This document shows positions 18,567 through 29,279 of a DNA stretch of 64,000 nucleotides, piece by piece; within the stretch, counting starts at the first letter, position 1; each line of letters starts with the position of its first letter. The DNA is taken from contig BLLK01000019.1 in NCBI GenBank assembly GCA_021927905.1, forward strand, positions 868,001-932,000, read 5' to 3'. The DNA is from Chaetoceros tenuissimus. Lineage: Eukaryota; Bacillariophyta; Thalassiosirophyceae; Chaetocerotales; Chaetocerotaceae. The notes beneath the pieces are model-generated. The model did not search any database, was not told where the DNA came from, and saw only the letters and a program-made list of their open reading frames with translations. Made by a program: the position numbers and the translations under genes.

Positions 18567-21500
18567 CTATTCATTACAGACTTTGCAAGTCTTTCGACAA
18601 AAGCGTCGTATTTTATAGCTTCGATTACAATACTCTTCCATCTTTTCACAAGATTCTACAAAAGCACCTTGTATGAACATAGGACCAGTACTATCTTCGC
18701 ATTCACAACTATTACATGTATTACGGCAGTTTTCGAATATGTCTAGGTCATTGCAGTCTTCTGCAGTAACAGTATCGCAAGTTACAGTTTCATTTCTTTC
18801 TGTTGATTCAAATATGCTGCAATTATCATGACATGCGACAGAGTCTAGATAAAGATCACTTGTGTTGATCACATTATTTGGGTTCGGTTTGACAAGGTCG
18901 TATTTAGACATTGCATCTGCCAATGCTATCTGCAACTGCAGTTTAAATTCTGCCAAGTCTTCTGAGTCGATGAAGTTGATCATTTCATTTGGATCGACAT
19001 TGAGATCATACAGATAAGCACCTTCACCTTTGGCAGTCCTACCAACTACTAGTTTGTAACCCAAACTATGAACTGCTGCAATCCATCTTCCATCTTTGTC
19101 ATATGTAATAATAGTCTTCTCTCCATCATTTGTATATTGCTCTTCAGACAGAAGCTCTTTACTACCATCAACTCCATGTAAGTCAACATCTGAAAATATA
19201 TCATCCCTATCAGTGATAAGTCTTATTAAGGTAGGGAAAAAGTCAATAGAGCTATAAGCTGTTTCAACAACTTTGCCAGGCTTAATCTTTCTTGGATATC
19301 TAATCATGAATGGAATGGATGCAGACATTTCATATGCATGCCCTTTGTTTTGTCTACCATGTTCTCGAAGTAAATCGCCGTGATCTGATGTAAAGATAAT
19401 TATCTGCCAGTTTTTTTTGTGCGTGAGAATCTGTAAACAGAGTTTCAACAGTCATGAAAAGAAAATAGAACTTACTGTATCATCTTGAATGCCCATATCC
19501 TCAATAGCATCTAAAATTTTACCAATGTTTTCGTCTAGGCAAGCTACCATCCCAAAGTACCAACGCATATAAATCTGCCAATCATTGCTACTTTCATACT
19601 CACTCAACAATTCATCAATCGAGTCTAGAGGATACTCTTCTTGGTCATAAAAGTCTTGTCCAAAAGTTGTCCATTCTGGTGGAGGTGGATTTGACTTTGC
19701 GTTCAATATCGCTGATTGAGGTAACTTGAAATAGTAATCTTTGTACATATCTCTATATGGCTGTCGCGTATTATTAGGTCCTAAGATGCAGACATAGGCA
19801 TTAAGATTGAGATTTAAATTGAAAAAGTACACATTTATTTCAGCACCCAGCATCAACCATGTCTCCACTCACCATGAGGATCAACTAAGGAGAGAAAAGC
19901 AGCAAATCTTCGTCCATTTTCTACTCTTCTTTGCATGTATTCAATAGCACGATTCGTGAAAAAGTCTGTCGTATAGCTCTTGAGAGGATCTGGGTCAATT
20001 GGATTATCTTTTAACCATTCTTCCTCGGTGACATATTCTTTCAATTTGCCATTTGTCTCTGTAAGATACTTCCAGTGTCCTCTGTTGTATCGATATTGAT
20101 TGAATTTCCATCCAAATTTTTTGCCATTTGGCCCAAATCCAGGCTTGGGAGTCCCATCTAAATGCCACTATGTGAAAAAATGTGAGTAGAAAGTATATAG
20201 TATGGATAAGGATTCATGGTAGAAAACTTACCTTTCCAAAATAGGCTGTGTGATAAAACAATTTATCGCTCAGTATATCTGCAAACGTCTTCAAATTTGG
20301 ATCCAATGGTAAGCTATTCTCGGAAGCTCCAGTGAAGGTTGGATACATTCCTGTCATGAAGCTCGCTCTTGATGGGGTACAAAGTGGAGCGACAGTGTAA
20401 AAGTTAGAGTACAGAGCTCCCTCTGCTGCGATACGATCAATATTTGGTGTAGCAACAAATTGATCCAATCCCCAAACGTCTACATCCTCCTTTGATCCAG
20501 TCTTTTGAAGTAGATAGTTTCTATATGCACTGATTGTCCTCATATTGTGTTCATCGGTCATAATGACTGAAATAGAAATGTTAGATATATTTCATGCTTT
20601 GAATCATTCATTACAAAAGTCCTATCTGAGAGAAGAACTTACCTAGAATATTAGGTTTCGGCGGAGTTTCGGTAGGAGCTTGGGACTCTGATGGATTGGA
20701 TGATGGGTTGGAAGATGATGATGGATTTGTAGTTGGCTGTTGAGAAGATGAAGGGTAAGTCGACGGTTGGTTTGATGGTATCGTCGATGGATGAATGGAG
20801 GGTAATTCTGAAGGGTGCAATGAAGGCTTTGAAGAAGAAGATGGCGATGTTGTGGTTGATGGTACCTTCGTGCTGAATGATGGACTTTTAGTAGAGGATG
20901 GAGCCTTAGTCGAAACTGTTGTAGAAGGAGCTTTACTAGAAGTTGGAGTTTTTGTAGATAAAGATGGTGCTTTAGTCGACGACAAAGAAGTCAAAGCTGT
21001 GGTGTTTCGCTCCAAAAGTCTCAATGCTTCTTTTGGTGTATGTCGTTGCCGTGCAATTTTTCTTTTCACTATTCTCTTTCCTACATTCAAACCATATGAT
21101 GAGACCGATGATATGGCTTATAAAATGCAGGAATAAAATTTAGTATTCATTCAATACTCACCATCTACTTCAGTTGGAGATACGATCCGAGATGTAGGCC
21201 CATGGAAAACATCAGTCGAGGCGAGAGGTACAGCTGACAGTCCTGATCTATAACAAATATCTTTACATTCCATTTGCACCCATTTATCTGAGCACCATTT
21301 ATTTTTCTCACTGTTGTTTTCCAACCAACTACAGCTATTTGATTTTGCCTTTGATTGTAAAAAGTCTTTTTCCTCTTTTCTTCCGCATCTACCACAAGCC
21401 ATCGGGCATCTCCTTAGAATTTCCTGGATAGAGCAGTAGTATTCCCTCTGTGTGAAAGTGCCTCTGTTTATATCTTTGCAAGAGTTTAATGTGAATACGC

Positions 21501-21639
21501 CGTGGACGATAGGATCTTTGAAGTCGCCCTCATCTTCGCAATGTGCCATATGTGCCTTGACCCTTGATCGGGCCATCAACAGATACAATACACTGATCTG
21601 AAGCAGAAATATTACTCTTCTTGAAGCCGAAAATCTCAT
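18567..21639 (-). CDS. Secreted sulfatase with ShK-like modules and Ser/Thr/Pro stalk
   Basis: Six exons (21639-21162, 21080-20643, 20566-20232, 20167-19873, 19780-19476, 19430-18567) with introns of 45-92 nt give one 904-aa frame. After a signal peptide come two Cys-rich ShK-like units (MACGRCG; CSWLEN..CKDICY), then an STKAPS/HPST/NPSS-rich stalk. The sulfatase domain begins at PKPNILVIMTDEHN, carries the formylglycine site CTPSRASFMTG, then AYFGKWHLDG, SLVDPHGPNNTRQPY and FTSDHGDLLREHGRQ. The CxPxR Cys needs the formylglycine-generating enzyme. The C terminus has two more ShK-like units ending FCRKTCKVCNE. It probably removes sulfate esters from polysaccharides outside the cell or in the secretory pathway; substrate unknown. 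Confidence 0.9.
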
Positions 21640-22030
21640 TCTACTTAATTCTAATCCTGTCTATCTCTTTAGTACTTGATATGCTATCTTATATAGTTGG
21701 CTTCTGTGCAAAATTTGAAAGTAATGTTCCATACAATAAGCATACATAAAGTGATGAACATGCTCACGACATGTGTAGAGGTCATATTTAGCTTCGAGAG
21801 TGGGCTTCTCCTTAATTTGAGATCGAAAGAATCTTGCCTTTTACACAGTCTTGGATTATTTCATACTGATTTTAAAAATTGACCTTCAACTTGGCATTAT
21901 TTTAGTCATGCGCTTCGCGCAACTGAACTTGAAGAATTTGAAATTTTCAATGCGTAACAAAGTATTATCCAATACATGTTTGAAACAAAGCATGAGTGTT
22001 TTACATCTTCTGTGAAGCTATCAAACGTAA
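21640..22030. other. Intergenic interval
   Basis: Promoter side of the sulfatase and 3' flank of the hydrolase. CATGCGCTTCGCGCAA near 21907 is a short GC palindrome. No gene seen. Confidence 0.4.
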
Positions 22031-23206
22031 TTATTCTCTACTACCAATTGTAGAAAGAAAATCATCAAAAATGAGACATAGCTCTTGGCCATGAGTAATC
22101 CAACTGAAATGATCACATTCTTCAAGAATATGCAGCTGATTTCTATCATTGTCCTTCGAAATATTTTGACCAAATGTGAGATGTAGAGATGAGGCATGTT
22201 GTATTGGTATTATATTGTCTTCTTTTCCATGAATTATACATGTTGGGATAGTATTTGTTATTCCATTCAAATCAAAATGAGTGCTCACATTCATAGTACA
22301 GTCTTTCTCGTCACCAAGAATTTTACTATGACGAAGAAGTATTCTCCTCTGAGCATGAATCCATTCTAAACCTATCCCATTCACAAATTCATTGCGACTT
22401 TCTAAAAATGTAGTTACCAACTTATCGCGGAGCTTCTCCCTTCCAGGTCTCGATAGGAAATCTTTTCCCAAAGCATCAAAAAATTTCTGTGCAGTTTTGT
22501 ATTTATCATCCTCTTTATTGAAATTGTCAAAGGTAGCAAGAAAGTGTTTTGTATGAACTCTATTGTCTTCGGGCAATAAATCGATCCCTTCTTTTTTTAA
22601 TATCAAAGGTAGAGATGACACCAAAGTCATGGATGAAATTTTATAGTTTTTGTTTTGAGTCGAAATGGCAGAGGGATCATTGCCATGTAAATCGTGGACA
22701 ATCTTTTGTGATACAAGACCACCAAAACTAAATCCCCCTACACAAAATTCCTTCAAATTTTCTTTTTCCATGTCAGTATGAAGCTTGTCATAGTATAAGT
22801 CAATGATGGAAAACACATCTTGAGTCAAAGTATCCAGTGATAAATCATTGGAAGGACAGGTTTCTATTTCATCTTTGGAATAGAGAGGTTTTGAATTCCC
22901 CAACCCTCTTGTATCATAGGTGATTACATTTCTTTGAGTTTTTGAGGCAATGAGTTTAGGTAATGCGCCAAAATCTGTAGTTCCAACGCCCGCCCATCCA
23001 CAGATCAAAAGTATAGGTGTTAGAGATAATACTTCTTTTGGTGGATGATGAACGTGTATTGGTAGAGTCCACATATTATCTTTTGTAGCTGTTTCGAGCC
23101 TGGTAATTCGTTTTGCTTTTGTATTAAGATTTCGAAAAGAATATTGGAACGAAGTACTAATTTTGTATCTACATGCATTTTGGAGTGGAAATCTGAAGAG
23201 AATCAT
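22031..23206 (-). CDS. Alpha/beta hydrolase, probably mitochondrial
   Basis: A single-exon 391-aa protein. The first 40 residues (RFPLQNACRYKISTSFQYSF and on) are Arg/Ser/Tyr-rich and free of acid, typical of a mitochondrial presequence. The core fits the alpha/beta-hydrolase fold: LLICGWAGVGTTDFG gives the oxyanion loop, VITYDTRGLGNSKP follows strand 4, and GGFSFGGLVSQ is the nucleophile elbow with Ser in GFSFG. The acid is likely Asp in IHGKEDNIIP and the His is in LEECDHFSW. A helical cap lies between the Ser and the acid. The substrate cannot be told from sequence; esterase or lipase-like hydrolysis is the safe call. Confidence 0.85.
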   Translation of the reverse strand: MILFRFPLQNACRYKISTSFQYSFRNLNTKAKRITRLETATKDNMWTLPIHVHHPPKEVLSLTPILLICGWAGVGTTDFGALPKLIASKTQRNVITYDTRGLGNSKPLYSKDEIETCPSNDLSLDTLTQDVFSIIDLYYDKLHTDMEKENLKEFCVGGFSFGGLVSQKIVHDLHGNDPSAISTQNKNYKISSMTLVSSLPLILKKEGIDLLPEDNRVHTKHFLATFDNFNKEDDKYKTAQKFFDALGKDFLSRPGREKLRDKLVTTFLESRNEFVNGIGLEWIHAQRRILLRHSKILGDEKDCTMNVSTHFDLNGITNTIPTCIIHGKEDNIIPIQHASSLHLTFGQNISKDNDRNQLHILEECDHFSWITHGQELCLIFDDFLSTIGSRE

Positions 23207-23536
23207 TTTTGTACTTTTTCGGAGATAAAATTGGTAGTAGAGAGTGCTCAGGGTTTATGTTTGTCTTAGAATTGAAGTGAAGTTTGTGCATAGTCAAAGT
23301 CTGTAACTTGATGTGTTTGGTGAAGTAGACTAATGCGTATTGTATGAGAAACTACGTAAGGTAGGTTCCAGTTACCTATGGCAGTTGTAATTACTATTTG
23401 TAAGGTTGTCCAACACAATGACCACACGTCCATGTGACGTCACACAATTTGTCTATCGTCGATCTCCTAATCCGATATGGAAGGCATCGGTTGTTGTTTT
23501 TTGCAAAATACAAGGATGATTATTGACATTACTATT
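23207..23536. other. Intergenic interval with CRE-like site
   Basis: Upstream of the hydrolase and downstream of TGS1. It holds one TGACGTCA palindrome and nothing else that I can support. Confidence 0.45.
23435..23442. promoter_or_regulatory. TGACGTCA (CRE-like) palindrome
   Basis: A perfect palindrome in the context CATGTGACGTCACAC, about 230 bp upstream of the ATG of the alpha/beta hydrolase. bZIP binding is inferred from the motif only. Confidence 0.45.
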
Positions 23537-24832
23537 TTACTTTCTACATAGATATGACGTTATTGTTTTCAATTTTCCATTCAAATAGTTTTGCTCCATT
23601 TCCATACGTCGGTATCCTTTCTTCCATGCTGAGATACCAAGATTGAAGCCATTTGTATTCTTTGGTAAAAAATATACTACATTTCCGTCTTTCGCAGCAT
23701 TGGCAGCCATACCAAGTAGATCATCACCGTTCAACTTTTTCTCGTCCGATAATGTTATCTTGATATTGGTCATATCATATCCAGTTTTACCAACATCCAG
23801 GTAGGATATGCCTCCCCATGGCGGAGATAAAAAGATGTGATCTATAGTTGAAGGTAGGGCATCGATCCCAGTAGATATTCTATATCCACAATGTTCCTCG
23901 CTTTCAACCATTTTTGATGAATTATCTTTTTCTTTTCTCAATGCACCATCTTGATACTGTTGCAAAACTCCACATGCATTGTCATGAATGAAAAGTATTT
24001 TGGAGGGATCAACACCATATTTTGACGCATTGTTTGCAGCCATTTTCAACTTATTCTTGTCTACATCAACGCAAACAACTAAAGAAATATCACTGTGAAG
24101 TGAGAATGCTATCCCATTTCCTCCAACGCCACAAAAAGGATCCAAAACCACCAAATCAGTCTTCTTTTTACCTAACCTAGAGATTCTTTTGGCAATGTGT
24201 GTTGCGATAGCTTCAGGTGTAACACTGTACCAAGATTCATTATCCAGTTCAATTCCAGAATCATATTTTGAAAAGAGTCGCTTTCGTTGTGCCCAGTATT
24301 TGTCTGGCACATCTTGCTTATCATATGGATTCACGATTCCATCCCCACAATCTCCATTCGGAAGCTCTTTTACTCCCAAATCTACTATTTTTACGTTTCC
24401 TTTTGCCGATGGCGATTTAATAATTTGTATAAATGGATCCTTCGCTTCTTTATTCTCCTCTATCTCCTTTTTGTTTGTATCTGTTTTGGACTCTGCTTCT
24501 TTGGTAGGAAGATCCGCAGTCAATTTCAGTCCCTTCTCATCCTCATCCTGATTTATTTTGTCTGTTGTCTCATCCTGTACCTGCACTTCCTCTTCCACAA
24601 CAACATCTTTGATACATTTACCGGCATGCATATGGTCATCTGTCAATTCTACTCTAGTAATCAATAGGGGAAGAATCAAATGAATTGAACGAAATTTGTC
24701 ATTTACTCGGTGTGTTTTGCACTTTTCGATCCATAATTTATCGCGCTTCTTGTGATGTTTGTTGAACTTGAATTTTTGTTTCCCTTTCTGTTTCTTTGGG
24801 ATGGCTCCCTTGCTTTTATTCTTTTTTCCCAT
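23537..24832 (-). CDS. TGS1: Trimethylguanosine synthase (RNA cap hypermethylase)
   Basis: A 431-aa protein that converts the m7G cap of snRNA and snoRNA to the 2,2,7-trimethylguanosine cap in the nucleus. The N terminus is very basic (KKNKSKGAIPKKQKGKQKFK), a nuclear or nucleolar signal, followed by an acidic/Lys linker. The catalytic domain starts at KYWAQRKRLFSKYDSGIELD and reads ESWYSVTPEAIATHIA, then SAM motif I VVLDPFCGVGGNGIAFS, CVDVDKNKLKMAANNASKYG, and the active-site motif IV FLSPPWGGISYLDV with the Pro-Pro-Trp that stacks on m7G. All hallmark residues are present. Confidence 0.95.
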   Translation of the reverse strand: MGKKNKSKGAIPKKQKGKQKFKFNKHHKKRDKLWIEKCKTHRVNDKFRSIHLILPLLITRVELTDDHMHAGKCIKDVVVEEEVQVQDETTDKINQDEDEKGLKLTADLPTKEAESKTDTNKKEIEENKEAKDPFIQIIKSPSAKGNVKIVDLGVKELPNGDCGDGIVNPYDKQDVPDKYWAQRKRLFSKYDSGIELDNESWYSVTPEAIATHIAKRISRLGKKKTDLVVLDPFCGVGGNGIAFSLHSDISLVVCVDVDKNKLKMAANNASKYGVDPSKILFIHDNACGVLQQYQDGALRKEKDNSSKMVESEEHCGYRISTGIDALPSTIDHIFLSPPWGGISYLDVGKTGYDMTNIKITLSDEKKLNGDDLLGMAANAAKDGNVVYFLPKNTNGFNLGISAWKKGYRRMEMEQNYLNGKLKTITSYLCRK

Positions 24833-25135
24833 TGTTGTAATGTAATGTTATAGTTTGAGTACTATTACCTTGGTAAGTGTATGAATAGAATAGGATTAGA
24901 TAACACCTTCAAAATAAATAGAGATGAATTTGAGAAGGATGAAAGGACTGATGGCTGATGGCTTGTGTCAAAACAAGAAGGACAGACAGACCGAAAAGGA
25001 TGTTCACCTCTCATTATCACTTAGATCACGTTTCTTTTTATTTTCCATTTCACTATACCTATCTAAGAATAGCTTGGGCATTTTAAATCAGTATACTTCT
25101 CTTACAAACAGCTATTATAGGTAATCAGGTTGTGA
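24833..25135. other. Divergent promoter between TGS1 and TRM11-like gene
   Basis: A 303-bp head-to-head interval between two RNA-methyltransferase genes. There is no gene inside it, and no clear TATA box. Confidence 0.4.
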
Positions 25136-26810
25136 ATGGTACTTTACCGAAGAAGACGGTCTTGTAGCGTTGGTAAAAGGATCGTTGAGACCTCATCGTT
25201 GCTCCTATTGATCATGACGACATTACTTCTTTCTTCGAGATGCTTAGCTTTCACAGCTCAAGGTTCGATTCATTTGAACCATTACCTAAAGTATAGAGCC
25301 AGATTTCTTTCATCTACTCTCTCAAAGATGGTAGCTTCTGAAGAAACGCTTGTATCTTCTGATAGGTCGTCTAGGATACAAATGAAACTACCAGACACTG
25401 GGTCGCATATTGTACTTTGGAGGTACGTGAACTCTCAAGAAACAATCCCATGCATATCTACATCTTTCATCAATCTTATACTTATTTTCAAATGGAAGAG
25501 GAGAAGGGACAAAAGGGTATAGTTTACAATTTCGTCATCTTGAATTGGTGAATGCTTATATCGCGAGACAAGACACGACATCTTCCTCACCCTTACTTGC
25601 AAGTACTGATTTCAAATTCATAGATGCAACACCTACAGTAGATGAACAAGATGATTTGTATGGTGCAATGCAATATATTCATGTAGGTAATTCAGAGAAA
25701 GAGATCAACTTCAAGTGTTTAAAAGAAGCTACTGAACGATCTTCTTTGGTTCGAGAAATATATACTGTCGTTGCAACTTCAGATTCGTTTGAAGGACTTG
25801 CATCTGCTGTCGTAGATTCCCCTTTGAAATCAAGTTTATTATCAGATTTATTGGAGGATACTGATGAAAGTGATAATAATCCATCTTGGTGTCTTCGACT
25901 GCGACAATATGGAACAGAAAATGGTAATGATCGATATGGAGTCAGTAAGCGATCTTCCATGAAACTAGAACGAAAGGCTATTATGGAGATGAAACCACTA
26001 CTGGAAAAATTCAGAGGTCGTGTGGATCTCAAATCTCCAGAGTGTCACTTGTATATTTTCCAAGGATTACAGAATATAATGTTTGATCAAGATGGAATGA
26101 AAAGCCATGAACAAAATGAGGGGAATCCATACATGCTGGTGCGAAAAGTTGCGTCTGGGGCATCAACCTCCAGTATTGCACCCAAAACTAGAATCTGCAT
26201 TACGAGAACACCACTTTGTCCTCTTGCATCATTTATCATGTGCAACCTAGCACAAATCAAAGAGGGGTATAGTATTCTAGACCCGTATGCAGGAAGCTGT
26301 TCCACTCTTCTTGCAGCTTCCATGGTGGAACCTACAATCCAATCGGTAGGAATAGAAATAGCAGACAACAATTCCGTGAATAGAGATGACATTCTCAGAG
26401 ACTTTGAAAGTAGAGGATTGAGCCCACCAAAGAAATTAATACATGGTGACTCTTTAGATGCTGATGTAAGAAATATTGCAAGAGCAGCAATAGGAAATGT
26501 TCCATTTGATGCAATCATTGCAGATCCACCATATGGTCGACGTGAAAAGTACAGTGCAAAGAAAGATATTCCACCACTAATCAAATTCATTGATTGTATC
26601 AAGGCAGACTATGAGGCGGGAAAACCGTTGTTGAAAAAGGGAGGTAGACTTGTGGCTTTTGTACCAACAAATGAGGGAGAAAGTGTATATAATGGTATAC
26701 CAAGCATGGATGATCTCGAGTCGGCAGGGCTCGAAATAGAGTCTTTGACCGAACAGCCATTGAGCGAAACATTGAGTCGGTGGTTGTTAGTTTTGAGAAG
26801 TACCAGATAA
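25136..26810 (+). CDS. TRM11/THUMP-type tRNA (guanine-N2) methyltransferase-like, putatively plastid-targeted
   Basis: Exons 25136-25422 and 25499-26810 with a 76-nt GT-AG intron give 532 aa. The N terminus is Arg-rich, then a long hydrophobic core (SSLLLLIMTTLLLSS) cut near CLAFTAQ; Phe after the cut fits a diatom plastid or ER signal. After a variable middle the methyltransferase domain shows SILDPYAGSCSTLLAAS (SAM motif I), VGIEIADN, LIHGDSLDAD and the catalytic DAIIADPPYGRREKY, the N/DPPY motif of N2-guanine tRNA methylases. It ends with GGRLVAFVPTN. Typical TRM11 acts in the cytosol with TRM112, so plastid import, if real, marks a different substrate pool. No THUMP domain is obvious. Confidence 0.8.
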
Positions 26811-26940
26811 GAAATGTATTCAATAAAATTACCATTTGCTACTATGAAAGTGTATGAAATATTCCAATATCTATTTTCTATTTTGTATCATTACATATTC
26901 ATCGTTAATGCTCCCTCAGCGTGTTTCCTGCCCAACTATC

Positions 26941-27757
26941 TTATTCAACATCTGGAACTCCGCATCTCATATTAGCTGGTACCGCAACATCAATCTTCTT
27001 TGGGTATGAAAGATTCAAATTATTCATAATTTCAATGAATTCTTCCTTGGTCTTGGTTCCTCCCAAACGAGGATTACTTTCCTTTTCTGCCTTGATGGTT
27101 GAACTAAATCTGCCCTTGTAGTCATGCGCTGGATAAACGATACAATCTTCTGGCAGAGAGAACAGCTGAGAATGAACTGAGTCATAAAGCTTATCTGCAC
27201 TTCCTCCTTGGAAATCAGTACGTCCACATCCTTGAATCAAAAGAGCATCTCCAGTGAAGACCATCTTGTTATCGTCTGTAACGTATGAAACACATCCTTC
27301 GGTATGACCTGGAGTCGCACGAACAGTTAAATATCTGCTTCCAAATTCGATCTTATCACCTGGAGCCACGGTAATATCAGCTTTCGCCTTGGATGCTGTT
27401 GAAATAATAGATTTGAGTCCGTCCACCTTTGTCTTTAGAATACCGGTACCTGTGTTGAGAGTGCATAGAGATGTTGAGAAGCCTGTCATCAACATGAAAA
27501 GCATTTATGCAGAGAAACTCACCTGTAATGTGATCTGCATGAGCATGAGTGTTGATTCCGAATTTCAGCTTGAGTCCAGCATCATTGACTTCTTTCAAGT
27601 CGCGATCTACCTGGATATCGACAGGATCTATCAAGATGGCATCCTTGGAGGCCACGTCCCAAAGAAGATATGTAAATGTGCTAGATTCCTCGTCAAACAA
27701 TTGTTTGAAACCCAATGATGCTTGTTTCTTTGCGCTTCTCGACATTCCACCTCCCAT
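26941..27757 (-). CDS. ETHE1: Persulfide dioxygenase ETHE1-like (metallo-beta-lactamase fold)
   Basis: Exons 27757-27523 and 27449-26941 (247 aa) with a 73-nt intron. The enzyme oxidises glutathione persulfide to sulfite, usually in mitochondria. Family motifs are [22 protein letters not shown], the metal site [15 protein letters not shown] spanning the splice junction, [32 protein letters not shown], and [16 protein letters not shown] chose the acceptor at 27450 because it recreates the conserved ITGTG. An acceptor 33 nt earlier would insert 11 residues in frame. No clear mitochondrial presequence is visible before SLGFKQLFD, so the location is uncertain. Confidence 0.93.
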
Positions 27758-28134
27758 TTTAGATGTTTAGCTATAGTTGTTCTATATATGAGTTTAGATC
27801 GTTTCGACAGAGTCTACTGTTCTCTTTTTTTTTATGAACGATCGATCCAGTTCGCTTGCTTGCTGTCGCTGATCAGTTAGAACTCAAATTTGGAAAAAAT
27901 CCGAAATCTTTTCGGATTAACTCGAGCTAAAAAGGTAGGACGGACTTTGTGTGAACGTTAACAACCGTTTAAAACGGACTTTTTCTAAAAAAAAAGGTTT
28001 TTTTCAAGTCTAGTTTTGGCGCGCTATTTTTTACGAGTACCTTCCTTTCTTCCGGTCCATCGACCCTTCCTCTTCCCTGCTTGACAGGCTTGACAGGCTT
28101 GACAGAGAAGGTATCACTCACATAAAATCAATCC
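27758..28134. other. Divergent promoter interval
   Basis: Lies between ETHE1 and a small gene. It holds a poly-A/poly-T tract near 27985-28005 and a short tandem repeat just before the plus-strand ATG. Confidence 0.45.
28079..28105. repeat. GCTTGACAGG tandem repeat
   Basis: A 10-bp unit GCTTGACAGG repeats about 2.7 times, ending 30 bp before the ATG at 28135. The position suggests 5' UTR or core promoter. Confidence 0.7.
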
Positions 28135-28560
28135 ATGCAGACTTTCACCACTACATCAACAATGTGCCTATCTAGATCAAGCAGCTTAATATTCAGTGAT
28201 GCATCACTCATTCCTATTCAGCATGATAGAATCACTGAGGACCTCACAAAGATTGCAGAACGCTTATCGAAGGGAAAGGATAATTCATGTGTTGACACCA
28301 GAATCCAATCTGACACCAGAACGCAATTATATATGACACCGAAGAGATCTCCTACACAAGTTAATGAGTACGATCTATCCCCACCTCCAGTTAAAAGAGG
28401 TCGTTTGCAACCAAGATACTATGAAGTTAATGAGTTTTCATCCGTTCCAGCATTTCCAGAATTTGATGATTTGGTCTTTGGCAAGACCGAGAAAATTGGG
28501 AAGCAGAAGTACATCCTTACTCCTAGACATAGAATACGCTCCGAGCAAGCATTCTTTTAA
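28135..28560 (+). CDS. Small basic/proline-containing protein, unknown
   Basis: A 141-aa frame with plausible codon use and no recognised domain. The first half is Ser/Thr-rich with a short helix (DRITEDLTKIAERLSKGK). The second half is basic: MTPKRSPTQVNEYDLSPPPVK, then RGRLQPRYYEV, and the end KYILTPRHRIRSEQAFF. SP and TP sites (KRSP, LSPPP, MTP) could be proline-directed phosphorylation sites. It shares a promoter region with ETHE1 in head-to-head layout. Confidence 0.45.
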   Translation: MQTFTTTSTMCLSRSSSLIFSDASLIPIQHDRITEDLTKIAERLSKGKDNSCVDTRIQSDTRTQLYMTPKRSPTQVNEYDLSPPPVKRGRLQPRYYEVNEFSSVPAFPEFDDLVFGKTEKIGKQKYILTPRHRIRSEQAFF

Positions 28561-29279
28561 TCACCAGGGGAACTATATACCACGATGCATTGGTATGAGA
28601 TAGAAGTGAAATTGTATCAATACGAAAGTTTTTGAAATGGGAAGCCAACGCACTACATGTGTGGTGAAGACCTACACTTATCATAAAGTATGTAATATGT
28701 ATGTAATGTTATAAGAAAGAAAATAAGGCAATATATGCTTCGTAGAAGTCTTGAAATAGTACTGTATCCAATCAAATTGGCAATAAACGTTTGATAATTC
28801 TTTTCTCGGAGTAAGTGTATTACACACTGAACATTCCCACTCATTTTGATAGGAAGGTGGGGAAGGCCACCCGTGATTGATATTGTAGGAAGTAACGATG
28901 TGACAGAGAACTGACACAGGTCGAATTCATGTCATGTACGTTCTTGATTGAGGACAGAAAAGGTACTACGTACGTAGATTCGTAGACAAAACATCATCTC
29001 GATATTGGTAATTCATATGCTGTATGTACTTTGTGTAACAGACGAGAAACTAAAAAAGGGTTTCTTATTCAGACTGGGATGACGTATCAATGAGCGGTCC
29101 TCGATAATGGCTTACACTTTTACTAAAACTAGAGAAAAAGTGATATTTTATACCTTAAAAAACACTTCCTGTGTTGTAGTTCAAAGGGGATTTCTTTTTA
29201 TTTAAACCCAACCGAGATAAACTTCGAAATAGACACTTCATTCATCATACATTATCGCTACTTCAACTAATTTTGGAAG
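28561..29279. other. Intergenic interval
   Basis: AT-rich, with no supported gene. Minus-strand frames at 28650-28920 lack coding character. Confidence 0.45.

Noticed and set aside
20795-21136. Plus-strand frame rich in Val/Glu/Gly
   Set aside because: It is the antisense reading of the Ser/Thr/Pro stalk of the sulfatase.
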